Source: Dasyornis broadbenti (taxonomy: Eukaryota > Chordata > Aves > Passeriformes > Dasyornithidae). Taken from it: DNA of 64,000 bases. The stretch covers positions 1,280,193-1,344,192 of the forward strand of contig VZRN01002958.1 of assembly GCA_013397935.1 (NCBI GenBank). The letters run 5' to 3'. The position numbers and the translations under genes were made by a program. A model generated the notes under the pieces. The model saw only the letters and a list, made by a program, of their open reading frames with translations. It was not told where the DNA came from and made no database searches. How positions within the stretch are numbered: the stretch's first letter is position 1; every line of letters begins with the position of its first letter. Positions 40,123-50,935 of the stretch are shown piece by piece.

Positions 40123-40879
40123 GTCAAAAGGGCCTCCTGAGTCGGTGGGGAATAATATGAAAGGGAAACTCTGGCAGGCATGGGACGACCCAGATGGACA
40201 AAGTGCAGTGAGACAGCTTAGTAAATGGGCTGCATTAAAATTAAACAGACAGTGCTCATTTTCCAAGCAGCACACTGACTGCAGAATGGCTTCGCAGCCC
40301 TTGTGGGAAGGTGGTGTGAAACAAAACCAGGGAAAACCTTTCCCTCCCTCACTGCCCCATCCTTAGCAGGTGTAAACTGGGGCAGCCTTGCTGTCCTCCC
40401 CCTTCCTGGGTTAACACAACATGGTTCCCAACATCCCTGCCACCAGCTTGCATCTTCATAAAAGAGATGACGATCTTGTCAATGTTGCTGTAAAACTGAA
40501 TTTTTCGTACATGGTCGCAGCTCTCAGAGAAGTGACAGCCGCTTACCAGCTGGTCACCAGCACAAGGAAGGACCCGGGCAGTCTTCAAGACCAAGTCAAG
40601 CTTTAAAGATGTCAGAGACTGAAAATAGCTCATGCCTCAAACATTGATATAAAGTCTTATAAAGAAGCTACAATCAAAGAAACTCCCCCTGGAGACTGGG
40701 ACTTTGCACCGAAAGTCAAGCTGCTAATCAGACCTCTTGTTCCCGGCTGAGTTTGGGGTGGGGGAAGAGTACAGCTCTCAACACAAACTGGCCCGAGCTG
40801 TGGAAACCCCCAACTCCACGGTCACATCCACGGGACTGCATGTGATGTGACAGATCCAGAGTCTGCTGTGACAGACTTC

Positions 40880-41058
40880 GCCTGCCTCCCCCATGGGGAC
40901 ATGCCTGGACGTTTGCCACCCGGCTTGAGAGTATGGACGCCCCCGCCTCCCCCAGGAGGGCAAGCCCGGACACTGTGACCTAGCTTGAGAGTATGGACGG
41001 CCCCCGCCTCCCCCAGGGGGACATGCCTGGACATGGCCATCTGGCTTAAAGGTATATT
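40880..41058 (+). repeat. Three 60-bp tandem repeats in the LTR U3 region
   Basis: Three diverged copies begin near 40880, 40939 and 40999. Each contains CGCCTCCCCCA or CTGCCTCCCCCA, then GGACATGCC or a variant, and ends in (G)GCTTGAGAGTATGGAC; the third copy runs into the TATA-like box as GGCTTAAAGGTATATT. Such U3 repeats often act as enhancer copies in retroviral LTRs. Activity here is inferred only from position. Confidence 0.8.
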
Positions 41059-41219
41059 AACCCATGGGATTCTACACCTTTTTGGGGGACTTTCACCACC
41101 GAGAAGACACCACGGGGGATCTTCACCACAGAGGAAGAGGACCATCAGGACGACAGCGGGACCCACGGAGCGGTGATATTCTTTTGTCCTGTCCCTGTCC
41201 CTCTCTGTCCCCCCTACTC

Positions 41220-41270
41220 CTCTCACTATTTCTCTCTTTCTCTCTTCTCTCTCTCTGTCTCTCTCATTTA
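41220..41270 (+). repeat. CT-rich tract in the LTR
   Basis: CTCTCACTATTTCTCTCTTTC and further CT repeats lie just before the LTR polyadenylation signal. The tract is part of the solo LTR. Confidence 0.8.
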
Positions 41271-41276
41271 CTACCA

Positions 41277-41282
41277 AATAAA
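41277..41282 (+). promoter_or_regulatory. LTR polyadenylation signal AATAAA
   Basis: A canonical AATAAA lies inside the solo LTR, after the CT-rich tract and 88 nt before the LTR end. Together with the TATA-like box at 41053 it fixes the LTR on the plus strand. Confidence 0.7.
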
Positions 41283-41461
41283 ACCCACACTATTGACTGG
41301 CATATGGTCTCGTTTGCACTTTAATTCGGGCAGAGTTATTCCTAAGAACCTTAATAATTGGATCTTAACAAAAGAAGAGGATGATAATAAAACATATCCC
41401 TCCCCACTCCTGTCAGGAGGAGGATTTATACTCCTCCTTACAAAGGACTTAAGTAGTCATT

Positions 41462-41625
41462 TAGGCTCTACTTCAGCAAAGCACCTGCTTAATTGCTCGC
41501 CTTACTTCACTGCTACTGGAGCAATGGTTAAGAACATGCTTAGAGGCACTGCTGAGTAAGAATAAACTTAATTATATGCTTAAAGAGTTTTTTAAACACC
41601 TTGCTAAATCAAGACCTTGCACCTG
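41462..41625. repeat. Degraded palindromic reptile-type repeat (MITE-like)
   Basis: The left part has TTCAGCAAAGCACCTGCTTAA. The right part has ATGCTTAAAG followed by ACCTTGCTAAATC, roughly the reverse complement of the left. I recall an old repeat in turtles, crocodilians and birds built from inverted TTAAGCA...GTGCTTTGCTGAATC arms, and this reads as an eroded copy. It begins about 90 bp after the LTR. The name and class are not certain. Confidence 0.4.
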
Positions 41626-43311
41626 AGGAAAGTGAAAGGAGAAAGATGACAAGAACAGAAGATCTTTTGGAATAATGAACCATTTTAGGTTCTCCATTCT
41701 GTGTTTAATGAAGATGAATGAAAATCCTCTTTACTCGCTGACAGAAGATGTAATGATCAGCTACTTAGAAAGAGGTACATGGTGATGTATTACACAACCA
41801 AATACCTTTAACTGGCAAGAAATATGTATACTTTCCTGCATCTTCCTGCTTCTTTATATTGACTAGGATATGAAGCATATGTCTTTGTACAGAAAGGCAC
41901 AGTAGTGTTTGATTTCCATTCTGCATACCTCGAAACTATTAACCAAGCTGTCAGTGCAGATCCGGGCCCTTAAAAAGTAACCTGGCCATTTACCCAAGTG
42001 CTGGACTGGTAGCCCCAAACTCTCATGTGATGCACTGTAGGAAAACACACAAAACAGCCTGTGTTTAGCACTGCAGAAATTACACTGGGATGTAATTGCC
42101 CAGCCCCCTGTGGTGTTCCCACTAGGAAGGTGCCAACAGACAAGGCAGCACAGTGCCCATAACCTGCCCTACAAGGTGCATCAGCACCAGGAAGGTGGGT
42201 CAAGCTCCCTCTCCTGTTCCCAGCTGAGCTGTTGTGACTGTCACCAAAAGGCACTATGCAGGTTGCAGCTCTTGTCAAGGGAATGCTTGCTCCAAAGAGA
42301 GTCTGGAAGACACAAATATGACTTTTCTGCACTCCTCTTGAATTGCCATAGTTTGGACATGATTTAGGAAACATGTTAATTGCCCATGATGATGGACTCA
42401 TAGAAATTAACTATGCAGGGAACATAAATTACTGGTTATTTTTTACGTTGGGGATAAGTAACTCTCTCAGCTCAGCTTCACAGTTCTTTATTTCAGAGGC
42501 AAATAATTCTCACAAATAAACAGAAAGAGATCTCAAATTTGCATAACATGCAGGTAACTGGGATGAAAGTGAAGAGTTTTCTTCAAGCTTGCCACACATT
42601 TCAGGGAGGACTGTGATGGCAGCCCTTTCTGAAGACATCCGTTTCATAAACAATACATTTTTGAGAAATGTTAATTACTTTGGAAATGCAGTCCAGAAAT
42701 TATGAAAGATGTGCTATAAACATTGTCCTCCCTCAGTTCATGGACCAAGGCTTCAGACATACCTGTCTCACAGATATGTAAGCCCCCTGAGTGATCTGCT
42801 TTAACTGATGTGTTTATATATCAAAGAAATGTCACACCTAAATCAAAAGTATTAGCAGCCTCAAAGAAAGTTTTTGCACATGAATTAGCAAATATCTGTC
42901 TCTCCTTCTCTTAGGGTTCAATAGATCTGTGTAACAGAGATGAACACTAAACTATAATCATGTACCTGCAGTAACATACATGCATAATCCCAGCTGGACC
43001 AATATCACGTTGAGCCTCTGGAGCAGCAGAGCTGCAGGAAATCTTGCAAAACATGCTTAGTACTATGTGACCCCACAAGCTGGGGATAAGTTACGGTTGG
43101 CTGAGTGGATGATTTAGTGGAAGAAATAACATGGGATATGCCAGGAGCTGAAGGGACTCAGGAGGTGGCAGGAGACAATCAAAGTCGGACAGTGACAGCA
43201 TGCTCGTGGCTTTGGGACAAAAGGTTAACTATGCTTTTTAACCAGTTCCACCTATAAAATACTGCGCAAATAAATATTAGCTGCAAGCAATGTCTTATAT
43301 TTGCTGCACTT
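41626..43311. other. Gene-free AT-rich region
   Basis: No gene or young repeat. A stretch at 42540-42720 has an octamer-like AAATTTGCATAAC and ATGTTAATTACTTTGG and could be regulatory, but support is thin. Confidence 0.4.
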
Positions 43312-43462
43312 CATAGAATCATAAAATCACGAAATGGTTTGTGTTGGAAGGGATTTTCAAGCTCCTTCAGTTCTACCCCCCTGCCATAGGAAGGGACACC
43401 TTCCACTAGACCAGGTTGCTCCAAGGCCCATCCAGCCTGGCCTTGAACACCTCCAAATAAAG
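43312..43462 (-). mobile_element. CR1 LINE 3' end, minus strand
   Basis: The plus strand begins with three degenerate octamers (CATAGAAT, CATAAAAT, CACGAAAT), which are the CR1 tail read backwards. Then come GGTTTGTGTTGGAAGGGATTTT, GGGACACCTTCCACTAGACC and CCAGCCTGGCCTTGAACACCTCCA. This is a fairly well-preserved CR1 3' end of about 150 bp, truncated at its 5' side. Confidence 0.85.
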
Positions 43463-43474
43463 ACCATGAGGTAG

Positions 43475-43899
43475 GTGAAGATTCTGGAGGGGAAGCCTTA
43501 TTAGGGGCGGCTGAGGTCACTTGCTCTGTTTAGCCTGGAGAACAGGAGGCTGAGGTGACACCTCACTGCTGTTACAACTTCCTTGTGAGGGGAAGAGGAG
43601 GGGCACACACTGATCTCTTCACTCTTGTGACCAGTGACAGGACTGAAGGAAACAAGATAAAGTTGAGTCAGGGGAGGTATAGGTTGGATATCAGGAAAAA
43701 GTTTTTCACCCAGAGGGTGGTTGTACACTGCAACAGGCTCCCCAGGGTCACAGCACCAAGCCTGATAGAGCTCAAGAAGTGTTTGGACAATGCTCTCAGA
43801 CACATGGTGTGACTCTTGGGGTGTCCTATGCAGGGCCAGGAGTTGGACTTGATGATCCTTGTGGGTCACTTCCAACTCAACACATTCTATGATTGTATG
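43475..43899 (+). mobile_element. CR1 LINE 3' part, plus strand
   Basis: The element holds TTTAGCCTGGAGAACAGGAGGCTGAGG, GGTATAGGTTGGATATCAGG, AAGTTTTTCACCCAGAGGGTGG and GGAGTTGGACTTGATGATCC. It ends in two tail octamers, ATTCTATG and ATTGTATG, at 43884-43899. About 425 bp are present with a short open stretch (43555-43812) that is CR1-derived and not a host gene. It lies head-to-head with the minus-strand CR1 just to the left. Confidence 0.88.
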
Positions 43900-45580
43900 T
43901 GGCAAGGGCTGCCTCCTACCCTTGACTCCCGCAGGCCCATACCTGGATACTCTTGGAAAGTTAAAGCTAAGGGAGGAAAGTTAAGGGTGTGACAGTGCAA
44001 ACAAACTCACTGATGGGGCTGAACATCTCTGCACAACTCCCTGGCATGGCTACTGCTAAAAAGTCAGAGCAACAAGTACCTGCAGCTGGAAGGCAGCATG
44101 CTACTTGTTGCTCTCCTTTCATTTTTGTGCCTGTGGGCTCATTCTCTCTTTGTCCCTTCAGACCATACCAAAACGAAGTCCTCCTCCTCTGTACCTCAGG
44201 GTCCTCAAGTCTGCCCATGTCCTGGGCCCCCACTAGCCCTGCGTCTGTCCCTGTGCCCCCCACCCCTCACCCCTTGCCTATCGCCCACATCCTGAGCATG
44301 AAAGCCAGCCAGATTAATCCGGCACAGAGCACATTGTGTGTGAGTCATGACAGGCTCACTAAGGCGTGCAGTGCTGATAAAAGGCAGCTCTGATGGGCTC
44401 TGTCAGGGATCCTGGCGAAACAGCATGGAAAAAATCTGCTAACCCACATCCCAGCCTGGCAGCTGGGGCCTGGAGACAGCCAGGCACCAAAGGGATCGCG
44501 GGGAAGACCCTGTGGCACTGGTACGTCCCAGTCTGGGCTCAGCCTGTGGGGAAGCCCCTGGTCCCAGGCATGCGCTGGTGCTTTCTGGGGCCATCCAAGA
44601 GCTCGTGGGGCCAAAGGAGGGTTGGTGCAAGCCCCCAGGTCCTGATGCTGCACCCTGAGATAACCTCTGTCTCCCCAGCTGGCCAGGGTATTTCGGGCAC
44701 TTAGGAAGCTATAGAAAGGAAACTCTTCCTCATCCTTCTGTGCATTTTTCTGCCTAAAACTTCCCTCTAGATAATTTCCTCAGTTCAGTTTCTTACAGAT
44801 GTGGACCACAAGGTAGCTTTTTTCCCCAATCCTTTGCTCTTAGATGTGCTGCTCCCAGAGGACCAGCAGGAGAGACCATGGCCCAGCAATACCCAGTGCC
44901 TTCTGGTGTGCTGCAAAAATGCCTCATAAACCACCAGGAACCTGTGGTGGGTGAATTCCTGCTACAAGCAGGTGTGTAGCTCACTGTAACACTGTCCGAA
45001 AAGGTTAACAACTGTGTTTGCTCCGAACAGGGTTCAGCCCCAAACCCCAGGCTGTTCAACAGCTTGCCTGACCACAGAACTGGAGATAATAGGGACCACA
45101 GCATCAGGGATATTGCAGAGAAATCAGGATAATATTTATGTGCACCACTGAGCAGGGAGGAGTTGCAGCCGTGGGGTCTGTGTGGAGGGGAAAGCAGCAG
45201 CAGCAGATTTCAAAACAATCTAGATAAATTGGAGAATTGGTCTCAAATCAGCTGGATGGAAATAACACAAGAGTGCAAAATACCACAGTGAGGTGTTGGA
45301 ACTCAAATGGAAGATGGAGACTAATTGGATAAAGAGCACTGCTGCAGGAAAGGCTCCCAGGATTGCAGACAAAAATTTAGTCAACACTGTTGTGCTGTTT
45401 CAAAACAGGCGAGTCTCTTGATGGGACCCATTAATGAGAGATTCACAGGGCAGGCGTGGGACAAAATGACTGTGCTGTAGTTGGCCCTGAGGATGCTGGG
45501 CACAGCACTCTGCAAACTGGGTAAACAAACTGGGGAGCCCTCCGAGGTGCAGAAGCAAGCTTGACAAAAGCTTTGGGAAA

Positions 45581-45800
45581 CATAATCTATGAGGGCAGAT
45601 TGAAAGAACTGAGTTTGTTTAGTCTGGAGCAGAGAAAACTTAAGAGGGAGCATTAGCAGCCCTTCAGTATGTAAGGGATTATTCTAAAGACTACAGAGTC
45701 CAAGGGAGGAACACGAGGAGAACTGGGGTTGGTTTGCAGCAAAGATTTAGGCCAACAGAGCAATAATAGGGAAACTTTGAAGCTGATGAGGGACACTGCA
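45581..45800 (+). mobile_element. Degraded CR1 fragment
   Basis: AGGGCAGATTGAAAGAACTGAGTTTGTTTAGTCTGGAGCAG is the CR1 3' region in sense orientation. It continues with a diverged match to about 45800. No tail octamer was found. Confidence 0.6.
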
Positions 45801-46189
45801 GATTCTCATTCATGGGTGAAATATAAGTGGAGCTGGAGAAAGACTTGTCAGGGATGGTTCAGGTATAGCAAATCTTGCTTCAAAAAATGAGGCCATCTAC
45901 AAGACCATAACCAAGCACTCCGTGGTGCATTCCTTCCCTGTCCTGCTCCTCAAGTGAACCTGCAGTTTTAATTATAGCCCGTTTCTGACCTCCAGCAAGG
46001 CAAGGGAATAGGATTACTCCAGGGAGAAAGCCATAAAGTGATCATCCATGCCCCTTGCCTCCCCATTCAATTTGCCATGCATGTACCAAATAATAAGACC
46101 CATCCCAAAGACCTTACTTTCTAAATAGATGGGACAGAGAAAAATTATTGCCAAGTAAGAGATGTGGACTACAGAGGAGTGTATCAGAA

Positions 46190-46495
46190 AAGCTGAGAGA
46201 AAGGGACCTATTTAGCCTGGAGCAAGGAATCTACTTGCAGTATTCAGTTAGCTAAAGGAAGTTAAAGACAGAGCCAGGCTGCACTTGGAGGAGGTCAATG
46301 AGTGAACAAGAAACAATGGGCACAGGTTGCAACTAGACAAATGTGCATTGGAGCTAAGGAAAAAAAAAATCTTGTCTAGGAGGATATTTCATCATTGGAA
46401 CAGGCTTCACAGAGAGATTGTGAAATCCCTGTCCTTGGAGATTTTCAGAAGTGAACTGGACAGAGTCCTGGATGACACAACCTAAACAACACAAC
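46190..46495 (+). mobile_element. Degraded CR1 fragment
   Basis: The words GGGACCTATTTAGCCTGGAGCAAGG, CAATGGGCACAGGTTGCAAC, TTGGAACAGGCTTCACAGAG and GGAGATTTTCAGAAGTGAACTGGACAG appear in CR1 sense order. An A10 run interrupts the region near 46360. Confidence 0.7.
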
Positions 46496-49400
46496 CTGTT
46501 GAAAGCAGCCTTGCTGTTAGCGGGGACCAAGGTTTGAGCCTGCCAAGGTCCTGTCTCACCTGCAGTGTTCTGTGACAGGTATACTGTACCACAGAAGCTA
46601 CCTATGTACCTGAACCCTGCCACTGATGCTTCATACAGGATCCCCTCTGCCACACTGGACCCTCTTCATACAGGCATTTCTGCCCCTTTGCTCTGTGAGC
46701 CTTTCTTTGGTCTTTGTGTTCTGCAAAGCCGAATCCCCACGGTTTGCATCAGGCGTAAAGCCCTATGTAATAACAACATTTCTTGACCATGATTCACAAC
46801 AATAGCATACCACCCAAGTTCTTGGCTCGCTGTATAGCCCAATATCTAACAGTGTTCAGTTCAACCCAATATTATCTGCACCCCCACCCCCTCCCACTCT
46901 AGTTTCAGAGCCTGGCCAACATTGACCCTATTCGCAAACCTTAAGTATCCTGGCTGCTGCTTGGGATGAAGAGGGAGCAAGCACTTGGAGATGAACTTTT
47001 AGCACTGCAAGCGCTAGGGAAAGCTGAAGTCCTCGCTTGTCTGTTACTGATTTATTGATGTTTCCCTAATTGTGGAATGCCAACCATACATGGAGATCTG
47101 CAGAAAGAAAGGACTTGGCTTGAAGGAAAGAGAGGTCATTGCAGGCAAATCAGACACAGGCACTAAGAAATTGTTTTGTTTTGTTTTCTGTGCTGCTGCA
47201 ATGAATGTAATAAATGTGCATCTGCTGGGCTATTCCTACTGACAGAATTTTCCCTTGTTTCAGATTTGGCCTTAGCTCTTCTTAGTAATTCTGATTTGCA
47301 GTGATCTGCCCAGCAAGAGTATGTGGGCATATGGATGAGAGAGGGAGAGGCAGTGCTCATTCCCAAAGCAGACATTTTGTTCATCCTATGCCAGCCATTT
47401 TTTGGATGGAGCTATTTTTTTCCCTTCATTCTTTTGGTAAGTGTAAGCATGAATTTGAAAATGATCCATAGATGTAAGATTTAATGAGCCTGTTGATATA
47501 GTAATACATCAAGAAGAAAAAAAAAGCGCAAAAATCACAGACACTTCCTCTAGACCACCTCTCCAAATGTGGGTTATTTTTTTATCAAAAGTTAATCTAT
47601 AGCAAACACTAGAGAACAACATTTGTTCATTTCAGAGTCTGCAATCTGTAACAGTTCTTTGTACACCACTCTAACATACATCTTTTGTGCCTTCTCTCTT
47701 CCCTCTCTTGACATGAAGCAGAGCTCTGGTTCAGCAGCCGGCATCTGTCACTGATTACAGTGGCTCAAGGTTTTACCTCTGGGGAGCAGAGGGGAAGGAC
47801 ACTGGGGTCCTTGTGTGTAACTGCAAACAACTCTGCTCTGGCATTTCACTCCACATGCTGTCACTTCTCCCTTCTGGATTTGCTCTTCTAGACCTCTTCA
47901 AATCAGCCCTCTCCTCCATTAGCCCCCTTCATACATCATGCCCATGAGATGGATCCTGTTGATCCATCCCATCCCAGTACCAGAGCTGAACAGCACTGAC
48001 TTGACAACACAGCAGAGAAAATGCAGTTTGCTTTATACTTTGGGTTAATCAGACTAATCCAGCACTTTGAATCTGGCCTGCTGTGGCATGGTCAAATGCA
48101 GCATCCATATTAGGCTCTACAGCAGACATGCTGTCGTTGGATTGAGGTTTCTGAGTCATGCTATTGAAGCCACACTTGTGGTGAAGCATTTTATTAATAA
48201 CTTTTGTTGCAGAACTTTATCCCAACAGTCTAAAAATGGTACTACTCACAATTGCACTTAGGTCTTGAGTATGGGGTTATTTTGTCATTTATTTATGTCA
48301 AGTGAGTTGAGGTTTTTTGTTGTTGTTTTGCTATTTCAAACTTTCTTCACTGTAAGCTGAAGGCTTGCTCATGCACTGCTTTAGTTGCTGTAATACAGCT
48401 CTGTTTACTGAAGCAGGTTTTTCCCTGGTGTGCAGACGTGAGGATTGGTTCTAGTTCAGGTCTAGGACAAGTTGGCTGACAGAAGCCAGATAAGGTGGAG
48501 ACAGCAGGTCACAGACGCAGCTGACCAGAGCAGAGACTCTACACAACTTAAGACACGTTGGTTTGAGTATGGCTGGTGCTGAGAAGGCTCTAAGGAGGAA
48601 ACAGCGTCTTGCAGCACAGCAGCAGCAGGCTGTGGGTGGCAAAGTCTGTGTAGCACCTTCCTGCACTAAACTTGAACCTAGTCTCTGGAAATCTCTCACA
48701 TTCCCCTGGCAACGGATTCACTTTCCAAAACAAAATGAACACAAACAGAATAATTTCCTATGAATGAAGTTGGGATGGAACATAAAACCCAGGTGGGGAA
48801 ATATATGTGTGTGACATACTTCAAGCAGCAGAGAGAATGATTTCATCCAGCATCCAGCTGACTGGTAAAGAGAGTCAGCTGCCCTGAGGAGAAAGCCATT
48901 AACACACAAACACATTTTATGCTGGCCAAGGTGAGAAAGGAAAGGCTATAGGTACTGAGGTGACAGCTACTTTAGGATCAAAGGAGAAGGCTGAGAGGAA
49001 ACTGTAAAACTAACTTCTGATCTGTGTGGAGGAGGCTGTGTGAACAGAGGGGGAAACTTAATTAAATGTGGCAAACAATGACTATATTTTCTGGGAAAGG
49101 AGCAGCAATGATTTCACTTCCAAGATACTACACCTGGGCAAACATTATCCAAACCTGGCTTCAACTAGGACTTCACTGCCAGTATGGTAATGCAGATTTA
49201 ACCTTGGTTTCAAAGGCTAAGAAAAGTAACAGAGTGAAGAGGCTTTAGTTTGCCAGTAGTGCTCAGAATTCCTTCCCTCTCCTACAGAGTAGCTGGAACA
49301 GATAATGCTGGGCATGGCAGGAGATGTGGCCATCTCATTCATGCCAATAATTTCTAATGACAAGACCTAAAAAAGAGAAAGAAAGAAGGTGGCCCCAGTG

Positions 49401-49863
49401 CTGAGGTTTGTGGCCCAGAATTTCTGCCAGGTGGAATTCTGTAGCTAATACAGCTCAGGGAGAAAACAGGAGCATCAACAGCATAGAGTGGCCTACAGGT
49501 CATCAGGTGTGGGCCTCATCTTCGTGACAAGTGTCCTGCAAACCATTGAGGCAGGAAGCAACTAGGAGACTTCAACCCCAGCCCAGGCTTTGGTGGTAAT
49601 AAGGGACTTTTTGCCCTCAGCTAGATGCTGAGCTAGGAAGGCAGCAAGACAGGGTGTGCCCAAGCAAGCTCTAAACCAGTGCAGAGAAAGGAATGTAAGT
49701 ACAAGAAAAGAACAGATTGACTAGAATGCCACTGTTGATCTTGAGCATAAAGAAGATATGTAGAGAGTGAAATCTAGGCTGATTTACTAAGAATTACTAT
49801 AAAAGCATAGCAAAAGCCAGGGAAGTTAAAATCAAGAAGTCTTTGGGAAAAAAAAAACAACTT
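46496..49863. other. Gene-free region within the CR1 cluster
   Basis: No gene and no confident repeat between the CR1 at 46.2 kb and the A25 run. Parts may be more of the ancient CR1 body, too decayed to recognise by eye. Confidence 0.4.
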
Positions 49864-49888
49864 AAAAAAAAAAAAAAAAAAAAAAAAA
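49864..49888 (+). repeat. A25 run at the start of the ancient CR1
   Basis: Twenty-five uninterrupted A, preceded by an A10 run at 49848-49857. It could be the 3' tail of an insertion upstream or expansion of an A-rich site. Confidence 0.85.
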
Positions 49889-49889
49889 T

Positions 49890-50935
49890 TATAGGCTAAT
49901 TAATTCAATTTCAATTACAGGAAAAATTCTGGAATTAGTAATGAAAAAAAGCTATTTGTAAGAAACTGGATGAGTAACAACCAATATTAGCTTCATAGTC
50001 TGGTCTCTCTAACAAACTCATCTAATTTCCTTTTAAAACAATCAGACAGACCTCACAGGCCAGTAAGGAGAAGCAGATGTCAGTGTCTTGACTCGAGTAG
50101 GTCCTTTGACACTGTCTTGCAGGAAATTCTCATAAACCAGGAAGGAATGTGTGGTCTATCTACTGCAGAGCAGACACAGCACTGGTACTCAGGAGGCTGT
50201 GAGCAGGACTTCACTCTCCACAGACAGGAAGCCATTGAACAGAGACGTACAGGTTTCTCTCTGTCTCCAGCTCCAGTCTATTGGTGACTTGGACTGTGGA
50301 CTAGAAGAAAAATGATTAAATTTGCAGAATGCCCAAAGCTGGAAGGATCTGCAGGGACATCAAAGACAGGATTAGAATTTTTTAAAAAAGCAAACAACTG
50401 TCTGTTTAAAAAAACAAACAACAAAGCAACAAATTGAAGAAACCATCAGGGAAAAAAAAATGAAAGGATGTAGTAGGAATCTATGTGAGAGTCCAAAGGA
50501 CTCAATGAGGACTGCACAAATATGGACATGGAACTACTGGAGCTGAGGTTTTGTGCAGATTAAAACCCAAAATATTTGTCATCAGTGCCATACTCTTGGA
50601 AAGAGAGAAAAAAAAAAAAAAAAAGGGGGATAATTAAATACAATCCAGACACAACCAAGAAGAATCATAAGAATCTAGAGAACATGATTTGGGAGGAAAA
50701 TCTGAGAGTCTTGGTAAAGCTTAGCCTTAAGGAAAGAAGAACAATAATAAGCACAGCAAGTCTTTAAGTTCCTGAAAGATTGCAACAAGGGGAGAAAGAC
50801 ACCAATTGCTTTTACCTGCCCAAAACAGAAATCCTCAGAAATAATAGGAGGCTTAAACTGTGGCAAGAAAGATTCAAACTTGATGTTACAAAAATGTTAG
50901 GGCAAATAGATGGGGGCAATGCATAAAGTGTCCAG
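49890..50935 (+). mobile_element. Ancient CR1 LINE with reverse-transcriptase-region remnant
   Basis: About 1 kb follows CR1 order. It starts with GGAAAAATTCTGGAATTAG and AACAACCAATATTAG. Next is a decayed copy of the reverse-transcriptase stretch around CTTTGACACTGTCTTGCAGG (the FDTV region of the protein). It ends with AATAGGAGGCTTAAACTGTGGCAAG and AGATTCAAACTTGATGTTAC. Frames are broken throughout and A-rich runs interrupt it. It is the only part of the window with recognisable LINE coding sequence. Confidence 0.6.
50605..50624 (+). repeat. A-rich run inside the ancient CR1
   Basis: About eighteen A followed by GGGGG, interrupting the CR1 remnant. Confidence 0.8.

Larger units (their letters stand above)
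40610..41370 (+). mobile_element. Solo LTR of an endogenous retrovirus, with 5-bp target duplication
   Basis: The element starts TGTCAGAGACTG and ends GATCTTAACA, giving near-inverted TGTYA...TAACA termini. It is flanked on both sides by AAAGA (40605-40609 and 41371-41375), a 5-bp target-site duplication. Inside are three 60-bp repeats in the U3 part, a TATA-like TATATTA at 41053-41059, a long pyrimidine tract at 41165-41270 and an AATAAA at 41277-41282 about 90 nt before the end. No gag, pol or env sequence follows, so this is a solo LTR left by recombination between two LTRs. Orientation follows the TATA-to-AATAAA order. A 5-bp duplication fits class I or class III (ERVL-type) elements; the family is not identified. 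Confidence 0.85.

Noticed and set aside
39564..40181. 205-codon open frame on minus
   Set aside because: Runs through the A-rich region and gives poly-Phe; no protein features.
43555..43812. 85-codon frame that looks protein-like
   Set aside because: Lies wholly inside a CR1 3' region; not a host gene.
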